A stretch of DNA of 64,000 nucleotides from Dyella flagellata (GCF_030160275.1 NZ_BSOA01000048.1:1-64000); one strand, 5' to 3'. Shown: positions 33,839 through 41,863, counted from the stretch's first letter. Program-made: numbers and translations. The notes: generated by a model from the letters alone, not told the origin.

Positions 33839-34187
33839 TGCTTCGGCACGAAGCGCCGGCACAAAGTTTCCGCAGTTACGCAAGGCCGTGCCGGTGTTCG
33901 CGGCGCTGGGCGACGAAACGCGCCTGCGCCTGATCGTCCTGCTGTGCACCGGCGGTGCGCTGTCGATTACCCAGCTTACGGCCGGCACCGAGATCACGCG
34001 GCAAGCTGTCACCAAGCATCTGAAGGTGTTGGCGGATGCGGGCCTGGTGCGCGACCTTCGAAGTGGGCGCGAGCGTTTGTGGGAATTGGAATCGTCGCGG
34101 CTGGAGGAAGCCCGGCGCTCGCTCGATGTCATTGCCGGACAATGGGACCAGGCGCTGCTGAGACTGAAAGCGGCGCTGGAAAAGTAA
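33816..34187 (+). CDS. ArsR family transcriptional regulator
   Basis: The 123-residue winged-helix protein has AVPVFAALGDETRLRLIVLLCTGGALSITQLTAGTEITRQAVTKHLKVLADAGLVRDLRSGRERLWEL from about residue 25 to 92. No metal-binding Cys motif (CVC/CxC) lies in the recognition helix; so it is of the metal-independent type often paired with SRPBCC proteins. The ATG at 33816 overlaps the SRPBCC gene by 23 bp and has no strong ribosome-binding site; reinitiation is likely. Probable autorepression through the GCAAC-N6-GTTGC pair upstream of the operon. Confidence 0.9.
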   Translation: MSILPRTNASARSAGTKFPQLRKAVPVFAALGDETRLRLIVLLCTGGALSITQLTAGTEITRQAVTKHLKVLADAGLVRDLRSGRERLWELESSRLEEARRSLDVIAGQWDQALLRLKAALEK

Positions 34188-34255
34188 TCGCGTCCAACGC
34201 CCTTCTCTCCGAAGAGATTCTCTCCGAAAAGGATTTGAGCAAACGCCAGTCGGCG

Positions 34256-34963
34256 CTATCGGCCCTGTTCAAGCGCCTGAGGCTGCTTCCTTGGCCGGTG
34301 CGCCGGCCGCGCCTTGGCACACCGCCCAAGCATCGCTTCCACCCGGGCCTGAAACGCCGACGAACCCAACGCGCGCTGCTGCTGGATGTAGGTGCGGATT
34401 TCCCTCAGCACGGCGGGCTCGATATCTCCCGCAAACAGCTGCCGGTAGGCGCGCATGCATTGATCGCGATAGTTGCCCAGTGCCACAAACTCCGCATGGG
34501 GGACGACCACCGGATCAGGCATGCCCAACGCGTTGCAGGCATAGCTCGACCACGGGTAGAAGGATGGCTCGCCCACCAAGCCCGAACGCACAGGGTTGAG
34601 TTCGATATAGCACTGGCAGCTCAGCACATAGTCCGAGCCAACCAGACAGGATTTGTAGCGCCCTTCCCACAACGCCCCCGAACGGTGGTACGTCGCGTTG
34701 AAGTAGCTTACGTAGTTGCGTCCGATGCCCTGCATCATGTGCGCCAACGCGCCCACGCGGCTCGGCGTCACCAGCAAGTGCACATGATTGGGCATCAACA
34801 CATAGGCATGCACCGCACATTCCCAGCGACTGCTGGCGTGCAGCAACTGCACGAGATAACTGCGGTAGTCGGTCGGAGAGTAGAAGCACTCGCTACCCTC
34901 ATGCCCGCGTTGAATGATGTGCTGGGGCACATAAGCAAGATCGAATCGTGACGCTCGTGGCAT
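34256..34963 (-). CDS. REP-associated tyrosine transposase (RAYT, Y1/IS200-like)
   Basis: The 235-residue HUH nuclease has YVPQHIIQRG at about 11-20, the HUH motif as LMPNHVHLL (His60-Val61-His62), then GRYKSCLVGSDYVLSCQCYIELNPVRSGLV at about 101-130, which carries the candidate nucleophilic tyrosines. RAYTs are single-copy chromosomal relatives of IS200 transposases that recognise REP hairpins with a 5' GTAG. The window has at least nine such hairpin elements with a GTAG head. No flanking REP or insertion-sequence ends are seen, as expected for RAYTs. A Lys/Arg tail ends the chain. Confidence 0.93.
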   Translation of the reverse strand: MPRASRFDLAYVPQHIIQRGHEGSECFYSPTDYRSYLVQLLHASSRWECAVHAYVLMPNHVHLLVTPSRVGALAHMMQGIGRNYVSYFNATYHRSGALWEGRYKSCLVGSDYVLSCQCYIELNPVRSGLVGEPSFYPWSSYACNALGMPDPVVVPHAEFVALGNYRDQCMRAYRQLFAGDIEPAVLREIRTYIQQQRALGSSAFQARVEAMLGRCAKARPAHRPRKQPQALEQGR

Positions 34964-35290
34964 CGAAGGCCTCCCTGCGGCGATGCGCGTGCGGTCGCTA
35001 TGAAGATGCCACCCTGTTGATACGAGACCGTGTCACGCACAAACGTCGCGCTCTGCTGCGCATCTACGTGGATCGTCGAGTGTCGCTCGTTTACCCCACC
35101 AAGACAGGCTTGCCGGCCATTTGCGAGCCACAGCCTCAGCCCCCATCGGTGAAAATGCCGTGATGGAAAGGCCTGACCACAGGGCGCATAAGGGGGACGG
35201 ATCGCTTCAGCCACCATCCGCCGGCACCAACATCGGCCGGCCGGGCCGGTAATATCGCGCTCGACATGGAAGATCGAAACGAGACACCCC
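34964..35290. other. 327-bp divergent gap
   Basis: Between the RAYT (minus) and the ChaA-like gene (plus). No credible gene, hairpin or REP unit is visible; the gap holds the upstream regions of both genes. The frame at 34948-35163 has no ribosome-binding site and no family character. Confidence 0.4.
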
Positions 35291-36406
35291 ATGCATAAAG
35301 CCATGACAAGCATGCGTCCCCTGGCCGGCTGGCTGACCGTCGTACTGTTCCTGCTATGGGGCTCCTCGTGGGTAGGCCACATCGGCAGCCCGCTCTCGGC
35401 GCTGCTGCTGTTTACCTGGCTATTCCTCGTCATCGTCTGGGTGGCCTTCGGCGTCGTGCATGAAGCCGAGGAACTGGCGCACATGCTGGGAGAGCCCCTC
35501 GGCACCCTGGTGCTGACGCTCTCCATCGTGATCATCGAAGTGGTGCTGATCTCGGCCGTGATGCTCGATTCCAGCGGCAGCTCCACCCTGGCGCGCGACA
35601 CCATGTACGCGGTGTTGATGATCGTGCTCAATGGCGTGGTCGGCCTTGGCTTGCTGCTGGGTGGCTTTCGCCACTATGAGCAGGCCTATAACCTGAAAGG
35701 CGCCTCGGCGTATCTGTCGGTGATCATTCCGCTGACCCTTACCGCCCTGGTGCTGCCGGACTTCACCACCTCCACGCCCGATGGATCCCTGGCGCCACCG
35801 CAGGCACTCGCCTTCTCGCTACTCACCCTCGCCTTGTATGGCGTGTTCCTGTGGCTGCAGACGGGACGGCATCGTGGCTACTTCGTAACGGCCGATGCGC
35901 AGCCGGTCGATGCCAAGAGCGTGGCGCAGCAGCCCGCGGGAGCGATCAGCAGAAAAAAACTGCTGCGGCACTTCGCGCTGCTGCTGGTGAACATCCTGCC
36001 GATCGTCATCCTGTCCAAGAGCATGGCGAAGATCCTCGACTACGGTATGGCCGCCACCGGCGCACCCAAGGCGCTGGGCGGCATCATCATCGCCATCCTG
36101 GTGTTCGCGCCGGAAGGGATTTCCGCCCTGATCGCCGCGCGCGCCGATCGCCTGACGCGCGCCATCAATCTTTGCCTGGGTTCGGCAGCGTCCACGCTGG
36201 GACTTACCGTGCCGGCCGTGCTCGCCATCAGCCTTTATACCGGCCAACCGGTACTGCTCGGCGTGCCGCCATCGAGCATCGTGATGCTGATGGCGACCTT
36301 GATCCTTAGCGCAATGACCTTCTCCAGCGCGCGCACCACCATGCTGGAAGGCGCGGTACATCTTTCACTATTCGTGGTGTTCATCGTGCTGATATTCAGC
36401 CCCTGA
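35291..36406 (+). CDS. chaA: ChaA-type sodium-calcium/proton antiporter
   Basis: The 371-residue membrane protein has about 11 helices and two CaCA alpha-repeat signatures: HEAEELAHMLGEPLGTLVLTLSIVIIEVVLISAVM in the first half and ILVFAPEGISALIAARADRLTRAINLCLGSAASTLGLTVPAVL in the second. ChaA exchanges Na+, K+ or Ca2+ for H+ and helps at alkaline pH. It is a single gene. The exact ion cannot be deduced. A second ATG four codons in is an alternative start. Confidence 0.9.
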   Translation: MHKAMTSMRPLAGWLTVVLFLLWGSSWVGHIGSPLSALLLFTWLFLVIVWVAFGVVHEAEELAHMLGEPLGTLVLTLSIVIIEVVLISAVMLDSSGSSTLARDTMYAVLMIVLNGVVGLGLLLGGFRHYEQAYNLKGASAYLSVIIPLTLTALVLPDFTTSTPDGSLAPPQALAFSLLTLALYGVFLWLQTGRHRGYFVTADAQPVDAKSVAQQPAGAISRKKLLRHFALLLVNILPIVILSKSMAKILDYGMAATGAPKALGGIIIAILVFAPEGISALIAARADRLTRAINLCLGSAASTLGLTVPAVLAISLYTGQPVLLGVPPSSIVMLMATLILSAMTFSSARTTMLEGAVHLSLFVVFIVLIFSP

Positions 36407-36408
36407 GC

Positions 36409-36478
36409 GCATAGGCTGGGATGACAATCCCAGCACCGGGACAGCGTGGAAAGCTGGGATTGTCATCCCAGCCTACGC
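36409..36478. repeat. REP hairpin pair between convergent genes
   Basis: Units at 36409-36434 (ATAGGCTGGGATGACAATCC...) and 36452-36478 (inverted, AGCTGGGATTGTCATCC...). The right unit contains the stop codon of the DUF3455 gene (CTA at 36473-36475, TAG on the minus strand). Confidence 0.92.
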
Positions 36479-36958
36479 ACCACGAAAGAACAGGTAGACG
36501 GCGCTGTAAGGCACGCGCACCTCGCTACCTGCATGCGCCGCATCGCAGCCCGCGGCGGGTGCCAGGCCACCTTCGGTACGCGTGCGGACCACGTATTGCA
36601 CGCTCGCCATCTCGCCCGCGCCGGTATGCGACTTGGCATGCAGCACCAGCCATGCAACAGCGCCGGCGTCGGGCGACGGCGACGAGTTGAGCGTTTCGCC
36701 CACCACCACGCTGCCGTCGGTGGCCTGCCAGCTGGGTCCCGCGAAATGCTTGCCGAGCGCATGGCCGCCGGCATCGCTCAAGTTGGCGTCCGGTGCCTTC
36801 AAGACCCAGGCATAGTTGCCGTTGGACGGCTTGCAGGCATAGATCTGCACTCCCTTGGCAAACGCTTCGATGGCCGGAGGCTTGGCAGGCGCCTGCGCAT
36901 GGATCGCGCCTGCGAAACCTGCCAAGACCAGCATCCCGTACACCCGTGTGCTCAGCAT
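36473..36958 (-). CDS. DUF3455 family exported protein
   Basis: The 161-residue product has a signal peptide (MLSTRVYGMLVLAGFAGAIHAQ). Its DUF3455 domain shows GVQIYACKPSNGNYAWVLKAPDANLSDAGGHALGKHFAGPSWQATDGSVVVGE, WLVLHAKSHTGAGEMASVQYVVRTRTEGGLAPAAGCD and VPYSAVYLFFRG. Function is unknown; some relatives are secreted by fungi and bacteria. ATG 36958 gives the signal peptide and has AAAGGA upstream. The stop lies inside a REP unit. Confidence 0.87.
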   Translation of the reverse strand: MLSTRVYGMLVLAGFAGAIHAQAPAKPPAIEAFAKGVQIYACKPSNGNYAWVLKAPDANLSDAGGHALGKHFAGPSWQATDGSVVVGETLNSSPSPDAGAVAWLVLHAKSHTGAGEMASVQYVVRTRTEGGLAPAAGCDAAHAGSEVRVPYSAVYLFFRGA

Positions 36959-37101
36959 GATGTCGTTCCTTTCCGGTGGCGATCGGGACAGCATAAGCGC
37001 TTATGGCTTTGCTTTTGTGCGCGGCCCGGCGCTAAGCTGGCCTCGCCCGGCTCCCCCTAAGTATGCCGGGCGCACATCTACGCGCTCGCCCAGGAGGAAG
37101 T

Positions 37102-37500
37102 ATGGCTTTCTCTGCTCGTGTATCGCAGGCCGTAATGGCCCAGATCAACGTCACGCCGCTGGTTGACGTCATGCTGGTTCTGTTGATCATCTTCATGATC
37201 AGCGCCCCGATCATCACGCATAAAACAAAACTGGATTTACCGCAGGCCTCAAGCCAGTTCACCCAGGCACCGACTGCCATCCATCTGGCAATCCAGGCGG
37301 ACGGCACGATGTACTGGAATGACACGCCGGTCAGCCTCGATCAGCTGCGAACGCAATTGGCCATAGCCGCAACGCGATCCACGCAACCGGCGCTGGAAAT
37401 CGATGCGGCCGACGGCGTGGCTTACCAGACCGTGGCAACAGTCCTGTCCGAAGCGAGGGAGCAGGGGCTGGCCAGGATAGACATGCTCGGAGTGCGCTGA
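37102..37500 (+). CDS. ExbD/TolR-family protein, solitary
   Basis: The 132-residue product has a single N-terminal membrane helix with the conserved Asp (INVTPLVDVMLVLLIIFMISAP, residues about 13-34; Asp21 is the proton-path residue). A periplasmic domain follows, ending ALEIDAADGVAYQTVATVLSEAREQGLARIDMLGVR. ExbD/TolR work with a five-fold ExbB/TolQ stator to drive outer-membrane transport, but no exbB/tolQ gene is adjacent. AGGAGG lies 6 nt before the ATG, well placed. It may use a stator encoded elsewhere. Confidence 0.9.
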   Translation: MAFSARVSQAVMAQINVTPLVDVMLVLLIIFMISAPIITHKTKLDLPQASSQFTQAPTAIHLAIQADGTMYWNDTPVSLDQLRTQLAIAATRSTQPALEIDAADGVAYQTVATVLSEAREQGLARIDMLGVR

Positions 37501-37523
37501 CCCACATCTGTACGCCAAAAAGG

Positions 37524-37550
37524 CGCTGGGATTGTCATCCCAGCCTACTC
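37524..37550. repeat. single REP unit
   Basis: One unit (CGCTGGGATTGTCATCCCAG..., ending CCTACT) in inverted orientation, 24 bp past the ExbD stop and 56 bp before the next start. It has no partner. Confidence 0.85.
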
Positions 37551-37593
37551 GGCTCCCTTGCTCTTTCGGAGCGAGGGAATCCAGGCTCCGCTA

Positions 37594-37599
37594 TATAAT
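37594..37599 (+). promoter_or_regulatory. -10 box directly before a start codon
   Basis: A perfect TATAAT ends 6 nt before ATG 37606, so transcription would start at or very near the A of the start codon. The gene has no ribosome-binding site, consistent with a leaderless mRNA. A convincing -35 was not found. Confidence 0.45.
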
Positions 37600-37605
37600 C
37601 GCGCC

Positions 37606-38340
37606 ATGCGCAACCCGATAGATTCGCCTGTCTCCGTGCTGCTCGACGCCGTAAAACGCGACGGCTACTCCTTCGTCACTGCAGAGGTCATGCAGCCGCT
37701 GCTGCAAGCATCGGGCGATTTATCGGATTGGGACAGCTTCGCGGCAAGCTGGAATCAGCTCGGCCCCGATCCTTATCTCGCCGCAACAGGAAGGCAGCGT
37801 CGTCGCCGCCACGGCACTTATGCGGCGACTTCCAACGGTGCCGTCATGCTGGTGCCGCATCAGCCCCACTATCAATCGCTGCAATACAACCGCCTGCAAG
37901 GCGATATCGAGCGCTGGTTCGAACCACTTGATCCGGCGATAGCAAACGGCAACAGCCTGCTTACCATTCTGGCGTTCTGCAACCGCTTCTTCGGCTCGCT
38001 CACGCCGGCCAGCCTGCATTGGCACGTGGAAGTCCATCAGTTCCGGATCGAAGCGAACGCCACCTCGGCCGGCGAACCCACGCCGGAAGGAAGCCACCGC
38101 GATGGCGTGGATTTCGTGCTGGTGCTGCTGATCGACCGCCACAATATCGCCAGCGGCACCACCACCATCCATGCACCGGACGGCAAGCCCCTGGGCGACT
38201 TCACCCTCACCCACCCGTTCGATGCGGCGCTGATCCACGATCCGCGCGTGTTTCATGGCGTAACACCGGTTACTCCGCTGGTAGCTGACGAGCCGGCACA
38301 CCGCGATGTGCTGGTGGTGACCTTCCGCAGCAAATCCTGA
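37606..38340 (+). CDS. 2OG-Fe dioxygenase family protein (PF10014 type)
   Basis: The 244-residue product has the 2OG-Fe_Oxy_2 layout of amino-acid hydroxylases such as L-isoleucine dioxygenase. It has GTYAATSNGAVMLVPHQPHYQSLQYN, WHVEVHQFRIEANATSAGEPTPEGSHRDGVDFVLVLLIDRHNIASGTTTIHAPDG, and VFHGVTPVTPL. The Fe ligands are likely His/Asp in GSHRDGVDF (about residues 163-171) and His in RVFHGVTP. The substrate is unknown, probably a free amino acid. The ATG at 37606 lies 6 nt after TATAAT. The N-terminal sixteen upstream codons have no family match. Confidence 0.85.
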   Translation: MRNPIDSPVSVLLDAVKRDGYSFVTAEVMQPLLQASGDLSDWDSFAASWNQLGPDPYLAATGRQRRRRHGTYAATSNGAVMLVPHQPHYQSLQYNRLQGDIERWFEPLDPAIANGNSLLTILAFCNRFFGSLTPASLHWHVEVHQFRIEANATSAGEPTPEGSHRDGVDFVLVLLIDRHNIASGTTTIHAPDGKPLGDFTLTHPFDAALIHDPRVFHGVTPVTPLVADEPAHRDVLVVTFRSKS

Positions 38341-38373
38341 CGTGCGCCCTGCGAAACAAGGCATGTTTTACGT

Positions 38374-38414
38374 CTATACCCATATAGTTGCTAAAAGCAA
38401 CTATATGGGTATAG
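38374..38414. promoter_or_regulatory. perfect 19-bp palindrome over the MarR-GNAT promoter
   Basis: CTATACCCATATAGTTGCT and its exact reverse complement at 38396-38414 are separated by AAA. The element ends 10 nt before ATG 38425. A possible promoter lies on it: TTGCTA (38388-38393), 16 nt, TATAGA (38410-38415). The core GTTGCT-AAA-AGCAAC is of the length bound by MarR dimers. No ribosome-binding site follows, so it may serve a leaderless transcript. Confidence 0.7.
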
Positions 38415-38424
38415 AGTCTCCTCC

Positions 38425-39336
38425 ATGAACGCCCTCCCGTCGCAAGCGCAACTCACGCAGCAGATCGCCGCGATCCGAGAGTTCAATCGCTACTACACAG
38501 CCCGGCTTGGTTTGCTGCGCAAGCGGCACCTCGACGGCGAGTTTGCGCTGACCGAAGCGCGCATCCTGTACGAGGTGAGCGCCCAGCCGAAAGTGACGGC
38601 GTCAGCCTTGCAGGAAACGCTGGAACTGGATGCCGGCTATCTGAGCCGCCTGGTGGCGGGCTTGATCCGGCGCAAGCTGATCCGTCGCGTAAGCTCCGAC
38701 ACAGACGCGCGTGAAAAGCCGCTATTGCTCACCGCAACCGGACAAAAGGCCGTCGCGCGCCTCAACGAGCAGTCCATGGCGCATATCCACGGCATGCTTG
38801 CGCACCTGGGCACGGCCGAGCGCGAAGCCTTGGTGGCGTCATTGGCCGGCGTCCGCGCCCTGCTTGAAGATCGCCAGCAAGCACCGCTGCGCATCACGCG
38901 CCTGACCGCGCCGAATGACCATGCACTGGCCATTCTCCGCGAGTACTACGAAGCCGTGCATGTCGTGCAGCGGGATAAGCCTGGCAGCATCCAGCAACTG
39001 ATCGACGAACCCGCCTCGGGGCTATGGCTGGCCTATCGGGGCGACGAAGTGGTGGGTTGCGTCGTGCTGCGCAAGCTGGCCGCCCTGTCGCGCGCCAGCG
39101 AATGCAAGCGCCTGTATGTGAAGCCCAGCGCGCGCGGCCAGCATATCGCCGACAAGCTGCTCGATGCCCAGGAAGCGTATGCGCGCAGCCAGGGCATCGA
39201 ATGGATCTATCTGGACAGCTACGACGATCTGAAAGCTGCCATCGCACTGTATGAAAAACGCGGCTATGAACGCTGCGAACGCTACAACGACAATCCCCAG
39301 GCCACCGTATTCATGCGCAAGTACCTCGGCCCGTAG
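38425..39336 (+). CDS. MarR-GNAT fusion regulator/acetyltransferase
   Basis: The 303-residue product has a MarR winged-helix domain (about 1-145: LTEARILYEVSAQPKVTASALQETLELDAGYLSRLVAGLIRRKLIRRVSSDTDAREKPLLLTATGQKAV) fused to a GNAT domain (about 155-303: CKRLYVKPSARGQHIADKLLDAQEAYARSQGIEWIYLDSYDDLKAAIALYEKRGYERC). Such fusions are widespread and act as regulators whose acetyltransferase half may modify a ligand or protein. A perfect palindrome lies directly upstream, pointing to autoregulation. The TAG stop falls inside the following REP unit (CCG-TAG-GCT). Confidence 0.93.
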   Translation: MNALPSQAQLTQQIAAIREFNRYYTARLGLLRKRHLDGEFALTEARILYEVSAQPKVTASALQETLELDAGYLSRLVAGLIRRKLIRRVSSDTDAREKPLLLTATGQKAVARLNEQSMAHIHGMLAHLGTAEREALVASLAGVRALLEDRQQAPLRITRLTAPNDHALAILREYYEAVHVVQRDKPGSIQQLIDEPASGLWLAYRGDEVVGCVVLRKLAALSRASECKRLYVKPSARGQHIADKLLDAQEAYARSQGIEWIYLDSYDDLKAAIALYEKRGYERCERYNDNPQATVFMRKYLGP

Positions 39337-39401
39337 GCTGGGATGACCATCCCAGCATTCGTGCCCCACGGAAACAAGCTGGGATGGTCATCCCAGCCTA
39401 C
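39332..39401. repeat. REP hairpin pair between convergent genes
   Basis: Units at 39332-39356 (CGTAGGCTGGGATGACCATC...) and 39377-39401, inverted. The first unit supplies the stop codon of the MarR-GNAT gene. The phosphoesterase gene ends 5 bp to its right. Confidence 0.93.
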
Positions 39402-39406
39402 CCAAA

Positions 39407-40840
39407 TCAGCGCTTGCGGCGCGCCTTCCATCCCGCCACCCGCTCCTTGATGTAGCGATCGTAGTCATCCGCGGTTTTCAGCTTCGCAATGCCCGGTTGC
39501 GCGCCAGGCGCCGGGTCGGGCATCGGCAGGTGGGCGGCAAGTTCCGCGTACACCTGCTGCAGATGCGAAGGCTTGTTGGTCGAAGGATTCGTTCCCTTCG
39601 ACTGCGGCACCGCCACGCCGGCCAGCGGATCGTCTTTACGTGGCGTGTGCAGGCTAAGCACATTCCCCACGTCGGGCGCAGCGGCGTCGCGTGCTGTCAA
39701 CGCCGGCAGGCTCCAGCGCAGCTGCGCCGTTTTCAGAATCGAAGTGTGATCGAACGGCGTGGCGCCGGACGCGCGAAATACCGTGCCGGCAGGAATCAGC
39801 GGCGAAATCAGCAAGGTCGGCACGCGCGGCCCGAAGCGCTTGAAATCGAATCCGTATTCGCCAGCCGACGAGTCCGGCGGCACCGCGTTGGTCGGTGGCG
39901 ACACATGGTCGTAGCAGCCACCGTGCTCGTCGTAGGTGATGATCAGCAAGGTCTGATTCCACTGCGGACTGTTGCGCAGCGCGTAGTACACATCGTGGAT
40001 GAATTGCTCGCCCAAGGCCACGTCGTAGTTGGGGTGCTGGCTGTTTCCTTTCGTACCCCAGCTCGGCTCCAGGAACGAATAAGCCGGCAGCGAACCGTTT
40101 GCCGCATCAGACTGGAAATCCTTGAACAGCCCGAAATAGCTGTCGGGAAGATTGGTGATGTCGGTGAAACTGTGGCGTGTCAGCGGCTCGGCATCGTAAC
40201 CGTAGATTTTCCAGCTGATCTGCTTGCTATCGAGCGCGGCGTAGATCGTGGGCGCCGTGAAGGTCTTGGTCTTGTCATCCATGTGCCCTTGCGAAGTGGC
40301 CGCATGCACGAACGCGCGATTGGGCAAGGTTTCGGTCGGCACCGAGCCATACCAGTGATCGCACACGGCAAAGCCACGCGCCAGCGCACAGAGCACCGGC
40401 AGGGTTTGCGGCGTATGCATGCCCATGATGTCGTTGGCCGTGGTGCCAGGCAGGATCGAATAGCCCGTGCTTTTCGATTCCCAGCTCAAGGTATAGGCGA
40501 AATTGCTGACAAAGCCCTGGTTGCCGGCGGTTGGCGGCGTGGGCGCGGTATTGCTGCCGAACAGCTGCGAGTTGGTCGCGGTGTAACCTTCGCCAGGATC
40601 CGCACCCGGCATGAAATACGTGCTGCTGGTGCCGCCCTTGATCTTGAACACGCTGACCGGCTTGCCATTCGCATCCGGATTCGATTCCTTGCCGGTAAGC
40701 CCTTCATAGGCTTGGCCTGCGGGTGAGACATTGCCGGCGTCGGCATACAGAAAACCGAGCATGTGATCGAAAGAGCGGTTTTCCAGCATCAATACGACGA
40801 TGTGGTTGATCGCCGACAGCGAGTTGCCTGGAGTCGTCAT
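39407..40840 (-). CDS. phosphoesterase family protein (phospholipase C/acid phosphatase AcpA-like)
   Basis: The 477-residue product belongs to the PF04185 family: INHIVVLMLENRSFDHMLGFL at the N-terminus (metal/phosphate site with Glu and Asn), VCDHWYGSVPTETLPNRAFVHAATSQG near residue 150, and ITYDEHGGCYDHVSPP near residue 310 (Asp/Glu/His metal ligands). The C-terminal half carries FDHTSILKTAQLRW. Family members hydrolyse phospholipids or phosphomonoesters. I see no signal peptide or Tat motif on ATG 40840, which has GAGG upstream; so export, if any, is by another route or the start lies elsewhere. Confidence 0.9.
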   Translation of the reverse strand: MTTPGNSLSAINHIVVLMLENRSFDHMLGFLYADAGNVSPAGQAYEGLTGKESNPDANGKPVSVFKIKGGTSSTYFMPGADPGEGYTATNSQLFGSNTAPTPPTAGNQGFVSNFAYTLSWESKSTGYSILPGTTANDIMGMHTPQTLPVLCALARGFAVCDHWYGSVPTETLPNRAFVHAATSQGHMDDKTKTFTAPTIYAALDSKQISWKIYGYDAEPLTRHSFTDITNLPDSYFGLFKDFQSDAANGSLPAYSFLEPSWGTKGNSQHPNYDVALGEQFIHDVYYALRNSPQWNQTLLIITYDEHGGCYDHVSPPTNAVPPDSSAGEYGFDFKRFGPRVPTLLISPLIPAGTVFRASGATPFDHTSILKTAQLRWSLPALTARDAAAPDVGNVLSLHTPRKDDPLAGVAVPQSKGTNPSTNKPSHLQQVYAELAAHLPMPDPAPGAQPGIAKLKTADDYDRYIKERVAGWKARRKR

Positions 40841-40960
40841 GACGTGCAGCCTCGTGTGTGAAGGGAACGTCATGACAGGTGGCGAAACTCCGCCAAAGCG
40901 CATGACCGCCGCTACCTTAGTGAAGCACGATGACAGTTTTCCGCGAACCGGTTCCGCGAT

Positions 40961-41863
40961 TCAGACGCGATCCAGATACGTAGCCAGTACCTTCGCCAGC
41001 CAATCCATGAACACTTGCACGCGCACCGACAAATTGCGCCGTTGTGCATACAGCAGCGACACCGGCATCGGCTCGGCCTCGTATTGCGGCAACACCTCCA
41101 CCAGGCGTCCGGCCAGAAGAAGGTGCTGCACGCCCCCTCTAGGCGTCTGAATGATGCCCAGTCCGGCCAGGCATGCATGGGTGTAGGCCTCAATGCTATT
41201 GACCGTAAGCACGCCTTGCATGGGCACGTAGCGGTACTGCGTGCCTTCCAGGTATTCGAAGCCGGGTGGCCGCTGCCCCATCACCGATACGTAGTGGATC
41301 TGCCGGTGACGCGCGAGATCCCCCAGGGTTTGCGGCACACCGTATTCCTGCAGATATGCCGGGCTCGCGCAGTTGATGATCTTGTATTGCCCAAGCGGCC
41401 GCACGACCAGACTGGAATCGGCCAGCGTGCCCACACGCACCACGCAATCGAAACCTTCCGCCACCAGGTCGACACGGCGATCGGAGCTGCTCAGTTCCAC
41501 TTCGATGCCCGGGTGTTCGCGCAGGAATTTCGGCAAATGGTCGATCACATGCCTGGCCACGCCGCTATTCATGTCCACGCGCAAGCGGCCGCTCACCGCC
41601 TGCGGCTCCTGCCGGAACATCGTGCCCAGTTCATCCAGGTCGGCCAGCACATCCTTGCAGCGCTCGTAGTAGCGCTGGCCGTCTTGCGTCAATTGCACCC
41701 GGCGCGTGGTTCGATGCAAAAGCTGGGTGCCGAGCTGCGCTTCCAATTGCTGCACGGCGGTGGATGCGCTGGCCTTGGGCAGCCCCAGGCTGTCGGCGGC
41801 CCGGGTGAAACTGGCCAGTTCCGCCACCCGCACGAAGATCTGCATGGCTTCGATCCGATTCAT
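40961..41863 (-). CDS. LysR-type transcriptional regulator
   Basis: The 300-residue product has the winged helix-turn-helix at about 1-60 (MNRIEAMQIFVRVAELASFTRAADSLGLPKASASTAVQQLEAQLGTQLLHRTTRRVQLT). The substrate-binding domain follows, with the two-lobe pattern beginning GRLRVDMNSGVARHVIDHLPKFLREHPGIEVELSSSDRRVDL. ATG 41863 was chosen because it starts at the usual MNRIEAMQ. It is divergent from an SDR gene, and the 122-bp gap holds a palindrome, so the SDR gene is its likely target; the inducer is unknown. Confidence 0.92.
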   Translation of the reverse strand: MNRIEAMQIFVRVAELASFTRAADSLGLPKASASTAVQQLEAQLGTQLLHRTTRRVQLTQDGQRYYERCKDVLADLDELGTMFRQEPQAVSGRLRVDMNSGVARHVIDHLPKFLREHPGIEVELSSSDRRVDLVAEGFDCVVRVGTLADSSLVVRPLGQYKIINCASPAYLQEYGVPQTLGDLARHRQIHYVSVMGQRPPGFEYLEGTQYRYVPMQGVLTVNSIEAYTHACLAGLGIIQTPRGGVQHLLLAGRLVEVLPQYEAEPMPVSLLYAQRRNLSVRVQVFMDWLAKVLATYLDRV

